From an uncultured Bacteroidota bacterium (GTDB lineage Bacteria; Bacteroidota; Bacteroidia; Bacteroidales; VadinHA17), in NCBI GenBank assembly GCA_903844815.1, contig CAIMVD010000031.1, forward strand, positions 1 to 64,000: a DNA stretch of 64,000 nt. Direction: 5' to 3'. The notes below the pieces were generated by a model. The model had not been told where the DNA came from and searched no databases. It was given only the letters and a program-made list of their open reading frames with translations. The translations under genes were made by a program, and so were the position numbers. Of this stretch, positions 29,877-39,720 are shown piece by piece. How positions within the stretch are numbered: position 1 is the stretch's first letter; every line of letters starts with the position of its first letter.

Positions 29877-32696
29877 ATGAAGAGAATGCATACAATTTTC
29901 AGAGTTTGTGCCATTCTGGTCGTCATTATGGCGGCATCGGCATGCAATAAGCCTCCTGTTGAAGAAAAACTCAAAATCGAATATGAAAAATACCAGCTTC
30001 CAAACGGCCTCCAGGTAATTCTTTCTGCCGATCATTCCGATCCCATGATTTCCTATGCAATAATGTATCATGTTGGTTCCAGCAGGGAAATACCGGGGAA
30101 AACCGGCTTTGCCCATCTCTTTGAACATCTTCTTTTTGGAGGATCAGAGAATGTGCCATCAGGAACTTTTGATAAAGTTATTGAAGGAGTAGGCGGAAAT
30201 AATAACGGAGGAACATCACGGGACATCACGACCTACTATGAATCCTTCCCCCGGAATGCTCTCGAAAAAATCCTGTGGCTCGAGTCGGACCGTATGGGAT
30301 TTTTCATTAATTCCGTTAACCAGCGTTCGATGGCTATTCAGCAGAATGTCGTACAGAATGAGAAACGACAATACGAAGATAATTCACCATATGGTTTTAC
30401 TGACTGGGTCATCAGCAAAAACCTGTATCCTGCAAGCCATCCATACAACTGGACGGTAATTGGTGAAATGGCGGATCTTAAAAATGCAACTCTCGACGAT
30501 GTAAAGTCATATTATGAACATTTCTATGGGCCAAATAATGCTACACTTGTCCTTGCCGGCGATTTCAATTCTGATTCAGTTAAGGTATTGATAACTAAAT
30601 ATTTCAGCGAGATCAAATCACATGGTGAGGTTCCTGCACGCTCTGCCATGCTTCCTGTTCTTGAAAAAACTGTAAAACTGTATCATGAAGACAACTTTGC
30701 AAATGTTCCCGAGCTGACAATGGTATGGCCTGTGGCACAGCAATTTCAGAAAGACGCCTATGCCCTTGATTTCCTTGCAAAAATACTTGCCGATGGGAAG
30801 AAGGCCCCTCTGTATAAAGTCCTTGTAAAAGAGAAAAACCTTACATCTAACGCCTCTGCTTACAATAATGCAGGTGAACTGACGGGTGAATTTACAATCA
30901 GCATAAGAGCCAATGAAGGGAAGACACTCAAGGAAATTGAAGATGCTGTAAATGAGGCTTTCGCGAGATTCGAAAAAGAAGGTATTACTGAGAAGGATAT
31001 TGAGAGAGTTAAAGCCTCAAGCGAGAAAAACTTCTATTCAGGAATCGAAAGCGTCCTTGGAAAATCATTCCAGCTGGCTGCCTATAATACTTTTCTGAAC
31101 GATCCGGGATATGTTGAAAAAGATATTGAAAATATTAAAGCCGTTACCCTTAATGATGTGGTGATGGTTTATAATAAATATATTAAGGATAAGCCTCATG
31201 TAGTGACCAGTTTTGTGCCAAAGGGGAAACCAGAACAAATTGCTGAAAATTCGGTTCCGGCAGGCGTAAAAGAGGAAAATATTAATGAAGCAAGCCAGGT
31301 GGAAATAGCGGCAACTGCTGACGACAAGATTGTAATGACACCCTCTTCTATTGACAGAACAGTTGAACCTGCTGCAGGGAAAGCGCCTCAGGTCAATGTT
31401 CCTCAGATATGGAAAGCTACTCTGGCAAATGGAATTGAAGTTTATGGAATTCAGAATAAAGAATTGCCGCTTGTTGAAATAAATTTCTCAATCGACGGGG
31501 GCGCTTACCAGGATAAAATAGCATTGCCGGGAGTTGCCGGAATGGTTGCAAGCGTTCTCCCACAGGGGACAAAAACCAAAACGCCTGAAGAGCTGGAAGA
31601 AGAGATTGAACTGCTTGGCTCAAACATTAATATGTCATCAGGAAGGCAGGAAATAACATTCAGCGCAAGTTCGCTTTCGAGAAACTTTGACATGACAATT
31701 GCCCTGATGAAAGAGATTCTGCTGGAGCCGCGCTGGGATTCTGCAGAGTTTGCAATCGCCCTGAGCAGTACAAAAAACAGTATTATTCAGGCCGAAGCAC
31801 AGCCAAGGAGCGTTGGAAGCCAGGTTTTCAGCAAATTACTATATGGCAGTGAACATATCTTTGGTTATAACATCAAAGGCACCCGTGAATCGATTGATAA
31901 GATAACAATAGATGACCTGAAATCATATTACGGCAATAATTTCTCTCCTTCCGTTACAAAGATCAATATCGCAGGAAATGTCAGCAAAGAACAGGCTCTG
32001 GCAGCCCTTAAGCCCCTTGAGACTGAATGGAAGAGCAAGGAGGTTACCCTCAACAGCTATCCGATTCCGCCTGCTCCTGAAAAATCGCAGATTTATTTCG
32101 TCGATATACCCGGTTCCAGGCAGTCGGTTATCTATATTGGTTATCTTGCAATTACCAGAGATAATCCGGATTATGTCAAGGCTGATTTTATTAACTACAG
32201 GCTTGGAGGTGCATTTACAAGTATTCTTAACCAGATTCTCCGCGAGGAAAAAGGTTTTACCTATGGTGCATCGAGTGCTTTCCAGGAGAGTAAGTATAAA
32301 GCACCATTTGTGGCCTCGACAAGCGTAAGGTCGGACGCAACTTTGGAATCAGTAGATATTTTCAGGAATGAAATGGAAAAATACCGCAACGGCGTCACAG
32401 AAAATGATCTTCAGTTTATCAAAAATTGTATGATCCTTTCGAATGCCCTTCGTTTCGAAACAAACGAATCACTCACAGGAATGCTCACCACCATGTCGAG
32501 GTATGGCCTCCCGGACGATTATATAAAGAAGGAAGAAGACATCATCAGGGGAATGACAGTAGAAGAACACAAGGCAATTACAGATAAGTATATTGTTCCC
32601 GACAAAATGTATTATGTGATTGTTGGTGATGCTTCAACCCAGCTGAAACCGCTTGAAAAGATAGGATTTGGAAAGCCGGTGCCTGTAAAACCCTAG
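29877..32696 (+). CDS. M16 family zinc metallopeptidase lipoprotein (two-domain)
   Basis: Pitrilysin-family protease of 939 residues. The signal ends at a lipobox ASAC (C23), so it is probably membrane-anchored in the periplasm or outer membrane. The N-terminal M16 half has the inverted zinc motif HLFEH (H80, E83, H84) and the third ligand E161 in VQNEKRQY. The C-terminal half (from about 500) is a structurally similar domain without HxxEH and carries the usual substrate-gripping role. A Pro/Ala-rich linker near 455-500 joins them. It likely degrades peptides released by other secreted proteases such as the M1 and M28 enzymes nearby. Confidence 0.93.
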   Translation: MKRMHTIFRVCAILVVIMAASACNKPPVEEKLKIEYEKYQLPNGLQVILSADHSDPMISYAIMYHVGSSREIPGKTGFAHLFEHLLFGGSENVPSGTFDKVIEGVGGNNNGGTSRDITTYYESFPRNALEKILWLESDRMGFFINSVNQRSMAIQQNVVQNEKRQYEDNSPYGFTDWVISKNLYPASHPYNWTVIGEMADLKNATLDDVKSYYEHFYGPNNATLVLAGDFNSDSVKVLITKYFSEIKSHGEVPARSAMLPVLEKTVKLYHEDNFANVPELTMVWPVAQQFQKDAYALDFLAKILADGKKAPLYKVLVKEKNLTSNASAYNNAGELTGEFTISIRANEGKTLKEIEDAVNEAFARFEKEGITEKDIERVKASSEKNFYSGIESVLGKSFQLAAYNTFLNDPGYVEKDIENIKAVTLNDVVMVYNKYIKDKPHVVTSFVPKGKPEQIAENSVPAGVKEENINEASQVEIAATADDKIVMTPSSIDRTVEPAAGKAPQVNVPQIWKATLANGIEVYGIQNKELPLVEINFSIDGGAYQDKIALPGVAGMVASVLPQGTKTKTPEELEEEIELLGSNINMSSGRQEITFSASSLSRNFDMTIALMKEILLEPRWDSAEFAIALSSTKNSIIQAEAQPRSVGSQVFSKLLYGSEHIFGYNIKGTRESIDKITIDDLKSYYGNNFSPSVTKINIAGNVSKEQALAALKPLETEWKSKEVTLNSYPIPPAPEKSQIYFVDIPGSRQSVIYIGYLAITRDNPDYVKADFINYRLGGAFTSILNQILREEKGFTYGASSAFQESKYKAPFVASTSVRSDATLESVDIFRNEMEKYRNGVTENDLQFIKNCMILSNALRFETNESLTGMLTTMSRYGLPDDYIKKEEDIIRGMTVEEHKAITDKYIVPDKMYYVIVGDASTQLKPLEKIGFGKPVPVKP

Positions 32697-32716
32697 AATA
32701 GAATAAGTTTAATTAA

Positions 32717-32797
32717 ATAAACCCTTTGAGTCTTTTTGTTTAAAAGCATTTTTATTAAACACTAAGGACTCAAAGGTTTTAACAAGGGCACGAAGGG
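32717..32797. repeat. Inverted repeat between convergent genes
   Basis: Arms AACCCTTTGAGTC (about 32719-32731) and GACTCAAAGGTTT (about 32766-32779) pair with one mismatch across an AT-rich loop. AAGGGCACGAAGGG follows. Located between the converging M16 and PQQ-propeller genes; likely also ends their transcripts. Confidence 0.65.
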
Positions 32798-32805
32798 ATG
32801 ATTGT

Positions 32806-34020
32806 TTATTTTGCTGCTATATCATAAACCATCAGCGAAGAACCGTGCCTGATATAAAGTTTTTTATCTTTAATTACAGGATGAGCCCAATGGGGATTGG
32901 AACCGTAAGGAACCTGAAATGAGCTTATTATGTGAAGCTTATCAGCTTGCGGTTCAATCAGGGATATCTTTCCTGTTTCGCTGTAGACATAAAGCAATCC
33001 ATCATCGGCTATAATATTTGCCGGAGCAAGGTCGCGTAGCGAGAAGATTTCTTTTCCTGTTTTCCAGTCCAGGCAAAAGAATTTCCTGTTACGGTCGCCT
33101 GTACCGTAGATGCGATCGTTCAAAACCACAACTCCTCCTATTTTGGGATCGCATGTTGGATTTTTCCAGACTTCAGTCACAGTCTTGCCGTCAGATGACA
33201 ATTTAAGCATTACGCTTCCAAGGCCGTAACCGCTTGTGCAGAAAAGATATCCATCTTTAAATACAGGGGTATTTGGATGAACGTCCGGATCCATCTTAAA
33301 ATCCGATTTCCATAAAAGAGCTCCTGTTGCTGCATCAAATCCGCAGATGGAGTATTGCATTATTGAAACCAGTATTTTAGCAGAGCCAAGCTTTATAAGC
33401 ATGGGTGAGCCATATGCAGAATTCTCGCCATTACCCTCGCTTTTCCATACCTGCTTACCTGTATTCATATCCAGCGCAACCATTGCGGCATCAGGACCTC
33501 CCGGCGTACAGTACAAAATACTCCCGTCAAAAAGCAGGTTTTCGGTCATCCCCCACTGGATATTACTGGCCCCATACTCTTTCATCAGATCGATTGACCA
33601 GATTAACTTCCCATTGGAACAATTCATGGAAAATAACTGACCATAAGAACTTAAAAAATAAAGTTTATCATTGACAATTAACGGAGTAGACCTGACACCG
33701 TTATGGCTTTCGTCCCATTCTTTTCCGTACTCCTTTTTCCAAAGAAGTTTGCCTGTAAGGTCAAAGGCATAGATACTGCCCTTGCCGTCAGTCATACCCG
33801 CTATAAAAATACCTTTGGATGTAACGGCAGCGGAGGTATGACCGTCGCCCAGGCCTTCATAATGCCAGAGCAGCTTAGGTCCGCCATCGGGCCATATTTT
33901 CAGTAACCCCGTTTCGGTATAGATGCCATCGCGGTTGGGGCCGCGCCACTGGGCAATATCCTGTGAAAATAAGCTTCCGGATATCAGGGAGGCAGCGATC
34001 AGGAACATAAATTTTCTCAT
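32806..34020 (-). CDS. Exported PQQ-like beta-propeller protein
   Basis: A 404-residue protein with a signal peptide (1-19). It opens with QWRGPNRDGIYTETGLL, the hallmark of the Bacteroidota/Planctomycetota PQQ-binding-like family, and then carries repeated blades (YAFDLTGKLLWKKEY, LDMNTGKQVWKSEG, FDAATGALLWKSD, LDWKTGKEIFSL). It is related to BamB propellers, but there is no sign that it binds PQQ or has enzymatic residues. A perfect Bacteroidota promoter lies upstream, giving a ~25-base leader. Confidence 0.85.
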   Translation of the reverse strand: MRKFMFLIAASLISGSLFSQDIAQWRGPNRDGIYTETGLLKIWPDGGPKLLWHYEGLGDGHTSAAVTSKGIFIAGMTDGKGSIYAFDLTGKLLWKKEYGKEWDESHNGVRSTPLIVNDKLYFLSSYGQLFSMNCSNGKLIWSIDLMKEYGASNIQWGMTENLLFDGSILYCTPGGPDAAMVALDMNTGKQVWKSEGNGENSAYGSPMLIKLGSAKILVSIMQYSICGFDAATGALLWKSDFKMDPDVHPNTPVFKDGYLFCTSGYGLGSVMLKLSSDGKTVTEVWKNPTCDPKIGGVVVLNDRIYGTGDRNRKFFCLDWKTGKEIFSLRDLAPANIIADDGLLYVYSETGKISLIEPQADKLHIISSFQVPYGSNPHWAHPVIKDKKLYIRHGSSLMVYDIAAK

Positions 34021-34051
34021 AACGAACCTTTCTGAAAATAATGAATAATCT

Positions 34052-34082
34052 CAAATATATATCAAAATGAATAATACGCAAA
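34052..34082 (-). promoter_or_regulatory. Perfect Bacteroidota promoter for the PQQ-propeller gene
   Basis: On the minus strand TTTG (34079-34082) is followed by exactly 19 bases and then TATATTTG (34052-34059). This equals the -33/-7 consensus at the preferred spacing. Transcription should begin near 34046. Confidence 0.75.
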
Positions 34083-34158
34083 CTCTATGATGCTGATCGA
34101 AGGATATTTAACATTTTTAAACAGGTGCCATTACTCTTGTTAAAGTATGGTCTTCTGG

Positions 34159-34330
34159 TCTCTGAGTCTCTCAGTCTCTCAGTCTCTCAGTCTCTCAGTC
34201 TCTCAGTCTCTCAGTCTCTCAGTCTCTCAGTCTCTCAGTCTCTCAGTCTCTGAGTCTCTGAGTCCCTGAGTCTCTCAGTCTCTCAGTCTCTCAGTCTCTG
34301 AGTCCCTGAGTCTCTCAGTCCCTGCGTCTC
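34159..34330. repeat. 8-bp tandem array (TCTCTCAG), about 21 copies
   Basis: About 172 bases of the unit TCTCTCAG with variants TCTCTGAG, TCCCTGAG and TCCCTGCG. CTCAG and CTGAG are each other's complement, so variant and standard units can pair. The array ends at the base before the stop codon of the M1 peptidase gene and would form its 3' UTR. With the promoter at 34052-34082 it accounts for most of the 310-base gap; 34083-34158 holds nothing else I can name. Confidence 0.95.
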
Positions 34331-35974
34331 TCATTTCCCTGTCATATTAAGCGTTGCAACATAGTAACCCGGATCAGCTTTAATAACGGCATTCTCTGTT
34401 TTCAGCTCAACGGTTGAGAACCTTCCTGTTGGCGTAAGATTTACAACCTCACCGGAAGCGGATATTTTAACCGGCATATTAAATCCCTTTACACAATTAT
34501 TCCATCTGAAGGTCAGGCTTTTTCCCTTAACATAATATTCAAGTACAGGTATTCTTACATCCCTAAGGTACTGGTCAAAGAAGGTTTTGAGGTTAATACC
34601 GGTCTTTTCACTGATATAATTTTCGATCTGCGATCCTTTTACAACCTGGTGATAAAAGTCCTTGTTCAGGCCCCGGAGTATTCCCCTCCATTTCTCATCG
34701 TCGTTCACGATCTGGCGAAGGGTATGAAGCATGTTTCCTCCCTTGTAGTACATATCGCCCGATCCAGCGCTGTTGACCTGATAGGTACCTGTGATGGGTC
34801 GGTCGTTAAGGATATTATGGCGTGTACCCAGAACATATTCGTAACCTGCTTCCCTGCCAAAATAATATTCCAGATAAAGGCTCTCCGAATAATTAATAAA
34901 GCTCTCATGCACCCACATATCGGCAACATCTTCATAGGTTATACTGTTGGCAAACCATTCATGACCCGATTCGTGAATAATTATAAAGTCGAATTTCAGT
35001 CCCCATCCGGTAGCGCTCAGGTCTGTTCCGCGATATCCGTTTTTAAAGCCGTTGCCGTAAGTGACCGAGCTCTGATGTTCCATTCCAAGGTATGGAGCTT
35101 CAACCAGTTTATAGCCATCCTCATAAAATGGATAGGGACCAAACCAGTGTTCAAATGCGGCCAGCATCAACGGGGCCTGCTTAAACTGAATTTTTGCCTT
35201 CTCCAGGTTTTCTTTAAGTACATAATAATCACAGTCAAGCACTCCCTTTTCACCATTGAATTTCTCAGAGAAACGGGCATAATCGCCGATATTGATGTTG
35301 ACACCATAATTATTTATAGGGTTCGCAACAAACCAATGATAAGTTCTGGTTCCGTTTTTAAGATCCTCAACCATCCGGAGTCTTCCGTTCGATACATCAA
35401 AAAGGTTCCCGGGTACATTAACGCTTATAAGCATGCTGTCGGGTTCATCATACATATGGTCCTTGCATGGCCACCAAAGGCTGGCGCCATCGCCCTGACA
35501 TGAAGAGCCGATGAATGGCAATCCATTCTTATCCTTTTTCCAGGTAATACCTCCTTCCCAGGGTGGTCTATTTGAGACCTTGGGTTTGCCTCCATACGCC
35601 AGTATAATTGAATAGGACTTTCCTGCTTCCTGTTTCTCCTTAACCGATATCCAGTATACATTTCCTTCCCTTTTAAAATCAAGATTCTTTCCATTCTGAA
35701 CGGCACCTAAAAGCTGCATTGGCTCCTGAAGGTCGATCTGCATTATTTCTCCCGGATTAAGAACTTTATATATAACCGAATTGCTTCCCTTTATTGTACT
35801 GTCGGATGGGTTTACAATTATATCAAGATGATAATACTTAAGATCCCACCATGCCCTTTCAGGTGTTACAGATCCGCGGAGAGTATCCTGGTGAGTAAAA
35901 ACAGGCTTCTGAGCCGGGAGACTGCCGGAAAAGATCAATAAGGCCAGCAGTAATAATGGAGAAAGTTTGTTCAT
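34331..35974 (-). CDS. M1 family metallopeptidase (secreted aminopeptidase-like)
   Basis: Zinc aminopeptidase of 547 residues. I use the ATG at 35974 (MNKLSPLLLLALLIFSG), which gives a proper signal peptide ending LPAQ; an ATG 27 bases upstream adds FFVVTVKE before it. The zinc site is HESGH (H334, E335, H338) with E357 in MWVHESF. The substrate-binding motif reads GMEH rather than the classic GAMEN, a form I know from cold-type Bacteroidota M1 enzymes. The catalytic domain is complete and the C-terminal helical domain is short. The stop codon abuts the 8-bp array. Confidence 0.92.
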   Translation of the reverse strand: MNKLSPLLLLALLIFSGSLPAQKPVFTHQDTLRGSVTPERAWWDLKYYHLDIIVNPSDSTIKGSNSVIYKVLNPGEIMQIDLQEPMQLLGAVQNGKNLDFKREGNVYWISVKEKQEAGKSYSIILAYGGKPKVSNRPPWEGGITWKKDKNGLPFIGSSCQGDGASLWWPCKDHMYDEPDSMLISVNVPGNLFDVSNGRLRMVEDLKNGTRTYHWFVANPINNYGVNINIGDYARFSEKFNGEKGVLDCDYYVLKENLEKAKIQFKQAPLMLAAFEHWFGPYPFYEDGYKLVEAPYLGMEHQSSVTYGNGFKNGYRGTDLSATGWGLKFDFIIIHESGHEWFANSITYEDVADMWVHESFINYSESLYLEYYFGREAGYEYVLGTRHNILNDRPITGTYQVNSAGSGDMYYKGGNMLHTLRQIVNDDEKWRGILRGLNKDFYHQVVKGSQIENYISEKTGINLKTFFDQYLRDVRIPVLEYYVKGKSLTFRWNNCVKGFNMPVKISASGEVVNLTPTGRFSTVELKTENAVIKADPGYYVATLNMTGK

Positions 35975-36005
35975 TTCTTTAACAGTTACGACGAAAAACA
36001 AAGGA

Positions 36006-36013
36006 CAAATGTA
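36006..36013 (-). promoter_or_regulatory. Candidate -7 element for the M1 peptidase
   Basis: The minus strand reads TACATTTG, a perfect TAnnTTTG, 32 bases before the chosen M1 start. It also supports the downstream ATG at 35974, because the upstream ATG would begin at about the transcription start. Confidence 0.45.
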
Positions 36014-36059
36014 AAAAGAAAAATACTACTTTTATCCGATGCCTTAAACTCATCCACTA

Positions 36060-37361
36060 ATGAAACCATCAAAAATACTACTGACAATTCTGTTTCTTAG
36101 CTACAGTACTGACTATTTCGCATATAGCCAACCGGCAATAGCATCCGTTCAGGGAATATCGATTCCTGCTGCAGGAAACAGCTGGATAGTAAACGATCAG
36201 GAAGGAAGCGAAAAGATTATTACTTCCAAAGGCATCAGCAACTGGTCAAAAAAGAACGATATTATAAGGACTTACTTCCTTATATCAAAGGCTGGTAAAC
36301 TTGAACTTGCAATAAGGGCAAAGGCAGTATCGGGAAAATCTGTGGTCAGCATTTCAGTAGATGGCGAAAGCAGGGAGCTGAACATAGAAGGAAATTCTTT
36401 TCAAAATCTTGAAGCAGGAAGTTTCACCTTAAACGCTCCGGGTTATCATTCAATAGATATAAGGGGAATATCAAGGGAAGGAGCTTCATTTGCCGAAATC
36501 ACTGATTTTATATTACACGGCCCGGTGACAGAAGACAAGGTTTATTTCGTGAAGGATGATTTCTATTTTGGTCGTCGCGGTCCATCCGTACATTTGAATT
36601 ATGAGCTTCCTCCCGAAGCATCGGACATTGTCGGGTTTTATAATGAACTGACAATACCCGAAGGCAACGATGTTCAGGGCTCCTATTTTATGGCAAACGG
36701 CTTTGGTGAAGGGTATTTCGGAATTCAGGTCAATTCGGCCACTGAGCGAAGGATACTTTTTTCGGTATGGAGCCCGTGGAAAACTGACAATCCCGGGGAA
36801 ATACCCGAAGATTATAAGATAAAACTATTGAAAAAGGGCCCGGATGTAACTGCCGGCGAATTTGGGAATGAAGGCTCAGGAGGCCAGAGCTACAGAAAAT
36901 ACTACTGGAAGGCGGGCACTACTTATAGGTTCCTCTTACAGGGAAAACCTTCCGAAAATGGTTCTACAGACTACACTGCCTGGTTTTTTGCACCCGAAAT
37001 TAACAGATGGGAGTTGATTGCATCGTTCAGGCGACCCAAAACCAGCACCTACCTGAAAAACCTCCATTCTTTTCTCGAGAACTTCATACCCGAAACAGGG
37101 AATATTGAACGTAAGGGTAATTGGGGAAACCAATGGGTATGTAATTCTTCAGGAAAATGGACTGAACTGACAAAAGCAAAGTTCACCGCCGATGCCACTG
37201 CAAGAAAAGAAGCAAGACTTGACTATTCGGGAGGAATTGAAAATGGCCGGTTTTATCTGAGAAACTGCGGCTTCTTCAACGACAATACAGTTATTAACAG
37301 CACTTTTTCAAGACCCGGCACCGGAACCCCTCCGGATATCGATTTTACTCTGCTTAAATAA
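36060..37361 (+). CDS. DUF3472 domain protein with DUF5077-like N-terminal domain
   Basis: Exported protein of 433 residues with a signal peptide (1-23). Residues about 28-160 form a beta-sandwich (IPAAGNSWIVNDQEGSEKII... LHGPVTEDKVYFV) like DUF5077, a carbohydrate-binding-type module. Residues about 165-430 match the DUF3472 pattern (VHLNYELP, YNELTIPEGNDVQGSYFMANGF, YFGIQVNS, FSVWSPWKTDNP, AWFFAPE). No catalytic activity is established. It is 32 bases before the CotH gene and probably co-transcribed with it, within a set of secreted glycan- and protein-acting genes. Confidence 0.85.
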   Translation: MKPSKILLTILFLSYSTDYFAYSQPAIASVQGISIPAAGNSWIVNDQEGSEKIITSKGISNWSKKNDIIRTYFLISKAGKLELAIRAKAVSGKSVVSISVDGESRELNIEGNSFQNLEAGSFTLNAPGYHSIDIRGISREGASFAEITDFILHGPVTEDKVYFVKDDFYFGRRGPSVHLNYELPPEASDIVGFYNELTIPEGNDVQGSYFMANGFGEGYFGIQVNSATERRILFSVWSPWKTDNPGEIPEDYKIKLLKKGPDVTAGEFGNEGSGGQSYRKYYWKAGTTYRFLLQGKPSENGSTDYTAWFFAPEINRWELIASFRRPKTSTYLKNLHSFLENFIPETGNIERKGNWGNQWVCNSSGKWTELTKAKFTADATARKEARLDYSGGIENGRFYLRNCGFFNDNTVINSTFSRPGTGTPPDIDFTLLK

Positions 37362-37393
37362 ATTAACCCATACAAAAATCATCAATATCTGAA

Positions 37394-39577
37394 ATGAAGA
37401 AATTGTTTCTCATAGCACTCATATCCGGATTAACTGCCTTCCTTTCCGGACAATCAATAAACCACTGGGAAACAGCTGTTTTCAACAACGACACATGGAA
37501 ATACTTTCCCGGAACATCGGAGCCTGATGCGGGATGGAGATCATTGTCATTCAATGATAGTTTCTGGGCGAGCGGCACCGGGGGATTCGGCTATGGAGAT
37601 AATGATGATAATACTGTAATTCCTGCTTCTCCATCAGTTTACATTCGGATAAAGTTTACTGTTGCAGATACAGCCGCAATAGCAGAGGCCCTTTTAAGCA
37701 TGGATTATGATGACGCCTTTGTTGCCTACCTGAATAATACTGAAATCGCCCGGGCGGGGTTGACTACGGTTCACCCTGCATATAATCAATCTGGTACCGA
37801 TCATGAGGCGACAATGTACCAGGGAGGACTACCAGAATCATTCTCAATCGGTAAAAGCATCCTGAAAACCTGCCTGCTCCCGGGAGAAAATGTTCTTGCG
37901 ATTCAGGTTCACAACTCCAGTGCTGCTTCATCCGATATGTCGTCAAATGCATTTCTTTCATTCGCAATTAATAATAAATCTTTTTTTTACAGGCCTGTAC
38001 CTTCATGGTTTTCAGTTCCGGGACTGTTTACTTCTTCCGGTCTGCCAATTGTTATGATTAACACCGATCTGGGGAAAACTATTCCAGATGGTACAAAAAT
38101 AATGGCTGATATGAAGATCATATGGCACGGTCAGGGGCAGAGAAACTACATCAGCGATTCGGGAAATGTATATACCGGGAAAATCGGGATCGAGATAAGA
38201 GGAGCGTTTTCGGCTTCGCTTCCTCAAAAACCATACAGCCTTGAAACCCGCGACATTACGGGTGCAAACCTGAATGTGCCGCTTCTTGGCATGCCTGCTG
38301 AAAATGACTGGTTATTACTCGCAAACTACAACGACAAGACCTTCCTGCGAAATGCGCTTGCCTTCGACATTTTCATGAAAATGGGAAATTATGCAACCCG
38401 TACAAGATACTGTGAGGTTGTGGTAAATAATGAATACCAGGGTATTTACCTTCTCGGGGAGAAGATTAAGCAGGACAAGGAAAGGGTAAACATCTCCTCA
38501 CTTAAGAAAAAGGATATATCGGGGGACGACCTGACCGGAGGATATATTTTCAAGAACGACTACTATTCTGATACAGACAGCTGGACAAGCCGGTTCCCTC
38601 CATGGAACAAACCCGGCACGACGGTTCATTTTGTTTATTATGATCCTGCTCCTGAAGATCTTACAATTGAACAAAAAGCTTATATTAAGGAGTTCATAAA
38701 CTCTGTGGAGACGGTTCTTCACAGCTCGTCGTTCAATTCACCTGTTTTCGGCTACAAAGCCTACATTGACATAAAATCATTTGCTGATTATTTCATTCTC
38801 AGCGAGGTGACGAGAAATGTAGATGCCTATAAAAAGAGTCGCTATTTCTACAAGGATAAGGACAGCAAAAACCTGCTTCTGCACTCCGGTCCTCCCTGGG
38901 ACTATGACTGGGCCTGGAAAAACCTTACCGAGAACTGCATTCATTTTAACAAGAGCGACGGTTCGGGATGGGCATACAGAATAAATGAGTGCGATGCGAG
39001 CCCTGTTCCGCCTTCATGGGAGGTCAGAATGCTGAAAGACGGTGAATTTGCCAGCCTGGTACACGACAGATATTTTGAATTAAGGAATACAATTTTAAGT
39101 CAGACCCGGATTGACAGGACTATAGATTCAGTTGCAAAACTGCTGGATGAAGCACAGGAGCGCCATTATCAGAAATGGAAAATACTTGGAATAAATGTCG
39201 GAACTCCTGAACCTGATTATCAGCCCTCAACCTATGCCGGCGAACTTTTAAAATTCAAATACTGGATCTCAACCCGCCTGAGCTGGCTCGATGCAAACAT
39301 TCCGGGCCTTGAAGTTTCGGTTAAGGAGACGGCAACACCTGTGATTCGCTGCAGGATCTTCCCCAATCCTGTTGAGGATATCGTATATATTGAATCTGAC
39401 AGGGAGATTGAGAGCTATTCCTTCATTAACATTTCAGGAAACATTGTCATGGAACAGTCAGGTCTGTGCAGTTTGTCAATACATGAAGACCTTTCGCGAT
39501 TAAAGGCAGGCCTCTATCTGGTGCGGATTTCGTTCAGTAACGGAGGGTCTGTGGTTACAAAGGTGATTAAGAAATAA
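37394..39577 (+). CDS. CotH-kinase-fold protein with T9SS sorting domain
   Basis: A 727-residue secreted protein. It has a signal peptide (1-19), an N-terminal galactose-binding-like beta domain (about 22-190), and a CotH kinase-like domain (about 215-560) with KTFLRNALAFDIFMKMG and a catalytic-loop-like WDYDWAWKNL. It ends in a T9SS type A sorting domain (about 652-727) starting IFPNPVEDIVYIE and ending VVTKVIKK. CotH of spore formers phosphorylates coat proteins; in Bacteroidota the surface-displayed homologues have unknown substrates. The sorting domain shows it is exported across the outer membrane. Confidence 0.88.
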   Translation: MKKLFLIALISGLTAFLSGQSINHWETAVFNNDTWKYFPGTSEPDAGWRSLSFNDSFWASGTGGFGYGDNDDNTVIPASPSVYIRIKFTVADTAAIAEALLSMDYDDAFVAYLNNTEIARAGLTTVHPAYNQSGTDHEATMYQGGLPESFSIGKSILKTCLLPGENVLAIQVHNSSAASSDMSSNAFLSFAINNKSFFYRPVPSWFSVPGLFTSSGLPIVMINTDLGKTIPDGTKIMADMKIIWHGQGQRNYISDSGNVYTGKIGIEIRGAFSASLPQKPYSLETRDITGANLNVPLLGMPAENDWLLLANYNDKTFLRNALAFDIFMKMGNYATRTRYCEVVVNNEYQGIYLLGEKIKQDKERVNISSLKKKDISGDDLTGGYIFKNDYYSDTDSWTSRFPPWNKPGTTVHFVYYDPAPEDLTIEQKAYIKEFINSVETVLHSSSFNSPVFGYKAYIDIKSFADYFILSEVTRNVDAYKKSRYFYKDKDSKNLLLHSGPPWDYDWAWKNLTENCIHFNKSDGSGWAYRINECDASPVPPSWEVRMLKDGEFASLVHDRYFELRNTILSQTRIDRTIDSVAKLLDEAQERHYQKWKILGINVGTPEPDYQPSTYAGELLKFKYWISTRLSWLDANIPGLEVSVKETATPVIRCRIFPNPVEDIVYIESDREIESYSFINISGNIVMEQSGLCSLSIHEDLSRLKAGLYLVRISFSNGGSVVTKVIKK

Positions 39578-39594
39578 GTACACATTTCTATTTT

Positions 39595-39640
39595 TAAACA
39601 CCAAGGGAATGAAGGTATTCAGTTAGGGCACGAAGGATGA
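39595..39640. repeat. Short spacer repeat (CACCAAGGGAATGAAGG words)
   Basis: Weak direct similarity of CCAAGGGAATGAAGG and AGGGCACGAAGGATGAAG, the same vocabulary as the right side of the 32717-32797 element. No clear complementary arm. The rest of 39641-39720 is AT-rich spacer before the GH2 start. Confidence 0.35.
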
Positions 39641-39720
39641 AGAAGAAATTATTCAACAGGCTCAATGAGGAAGTTCCTGATAGATTTTCATAAATTAGTA
39701 AAAAACTAAAAAACATCAAT

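Noticed and set aside
34159-34330. Possible CRISPR array
   Set aside because: The unit is 8 bp with no unique spacers, and no cas genes are present; it is a simple tandem repeat.
34649-35503. 284-residue open frame on the plus strand
   Set aside because: It lies wholly antisense to the M1 peptidase, whose zinc motif and family blocks are clear. The antisense frame has no recognisable motif or start signal.
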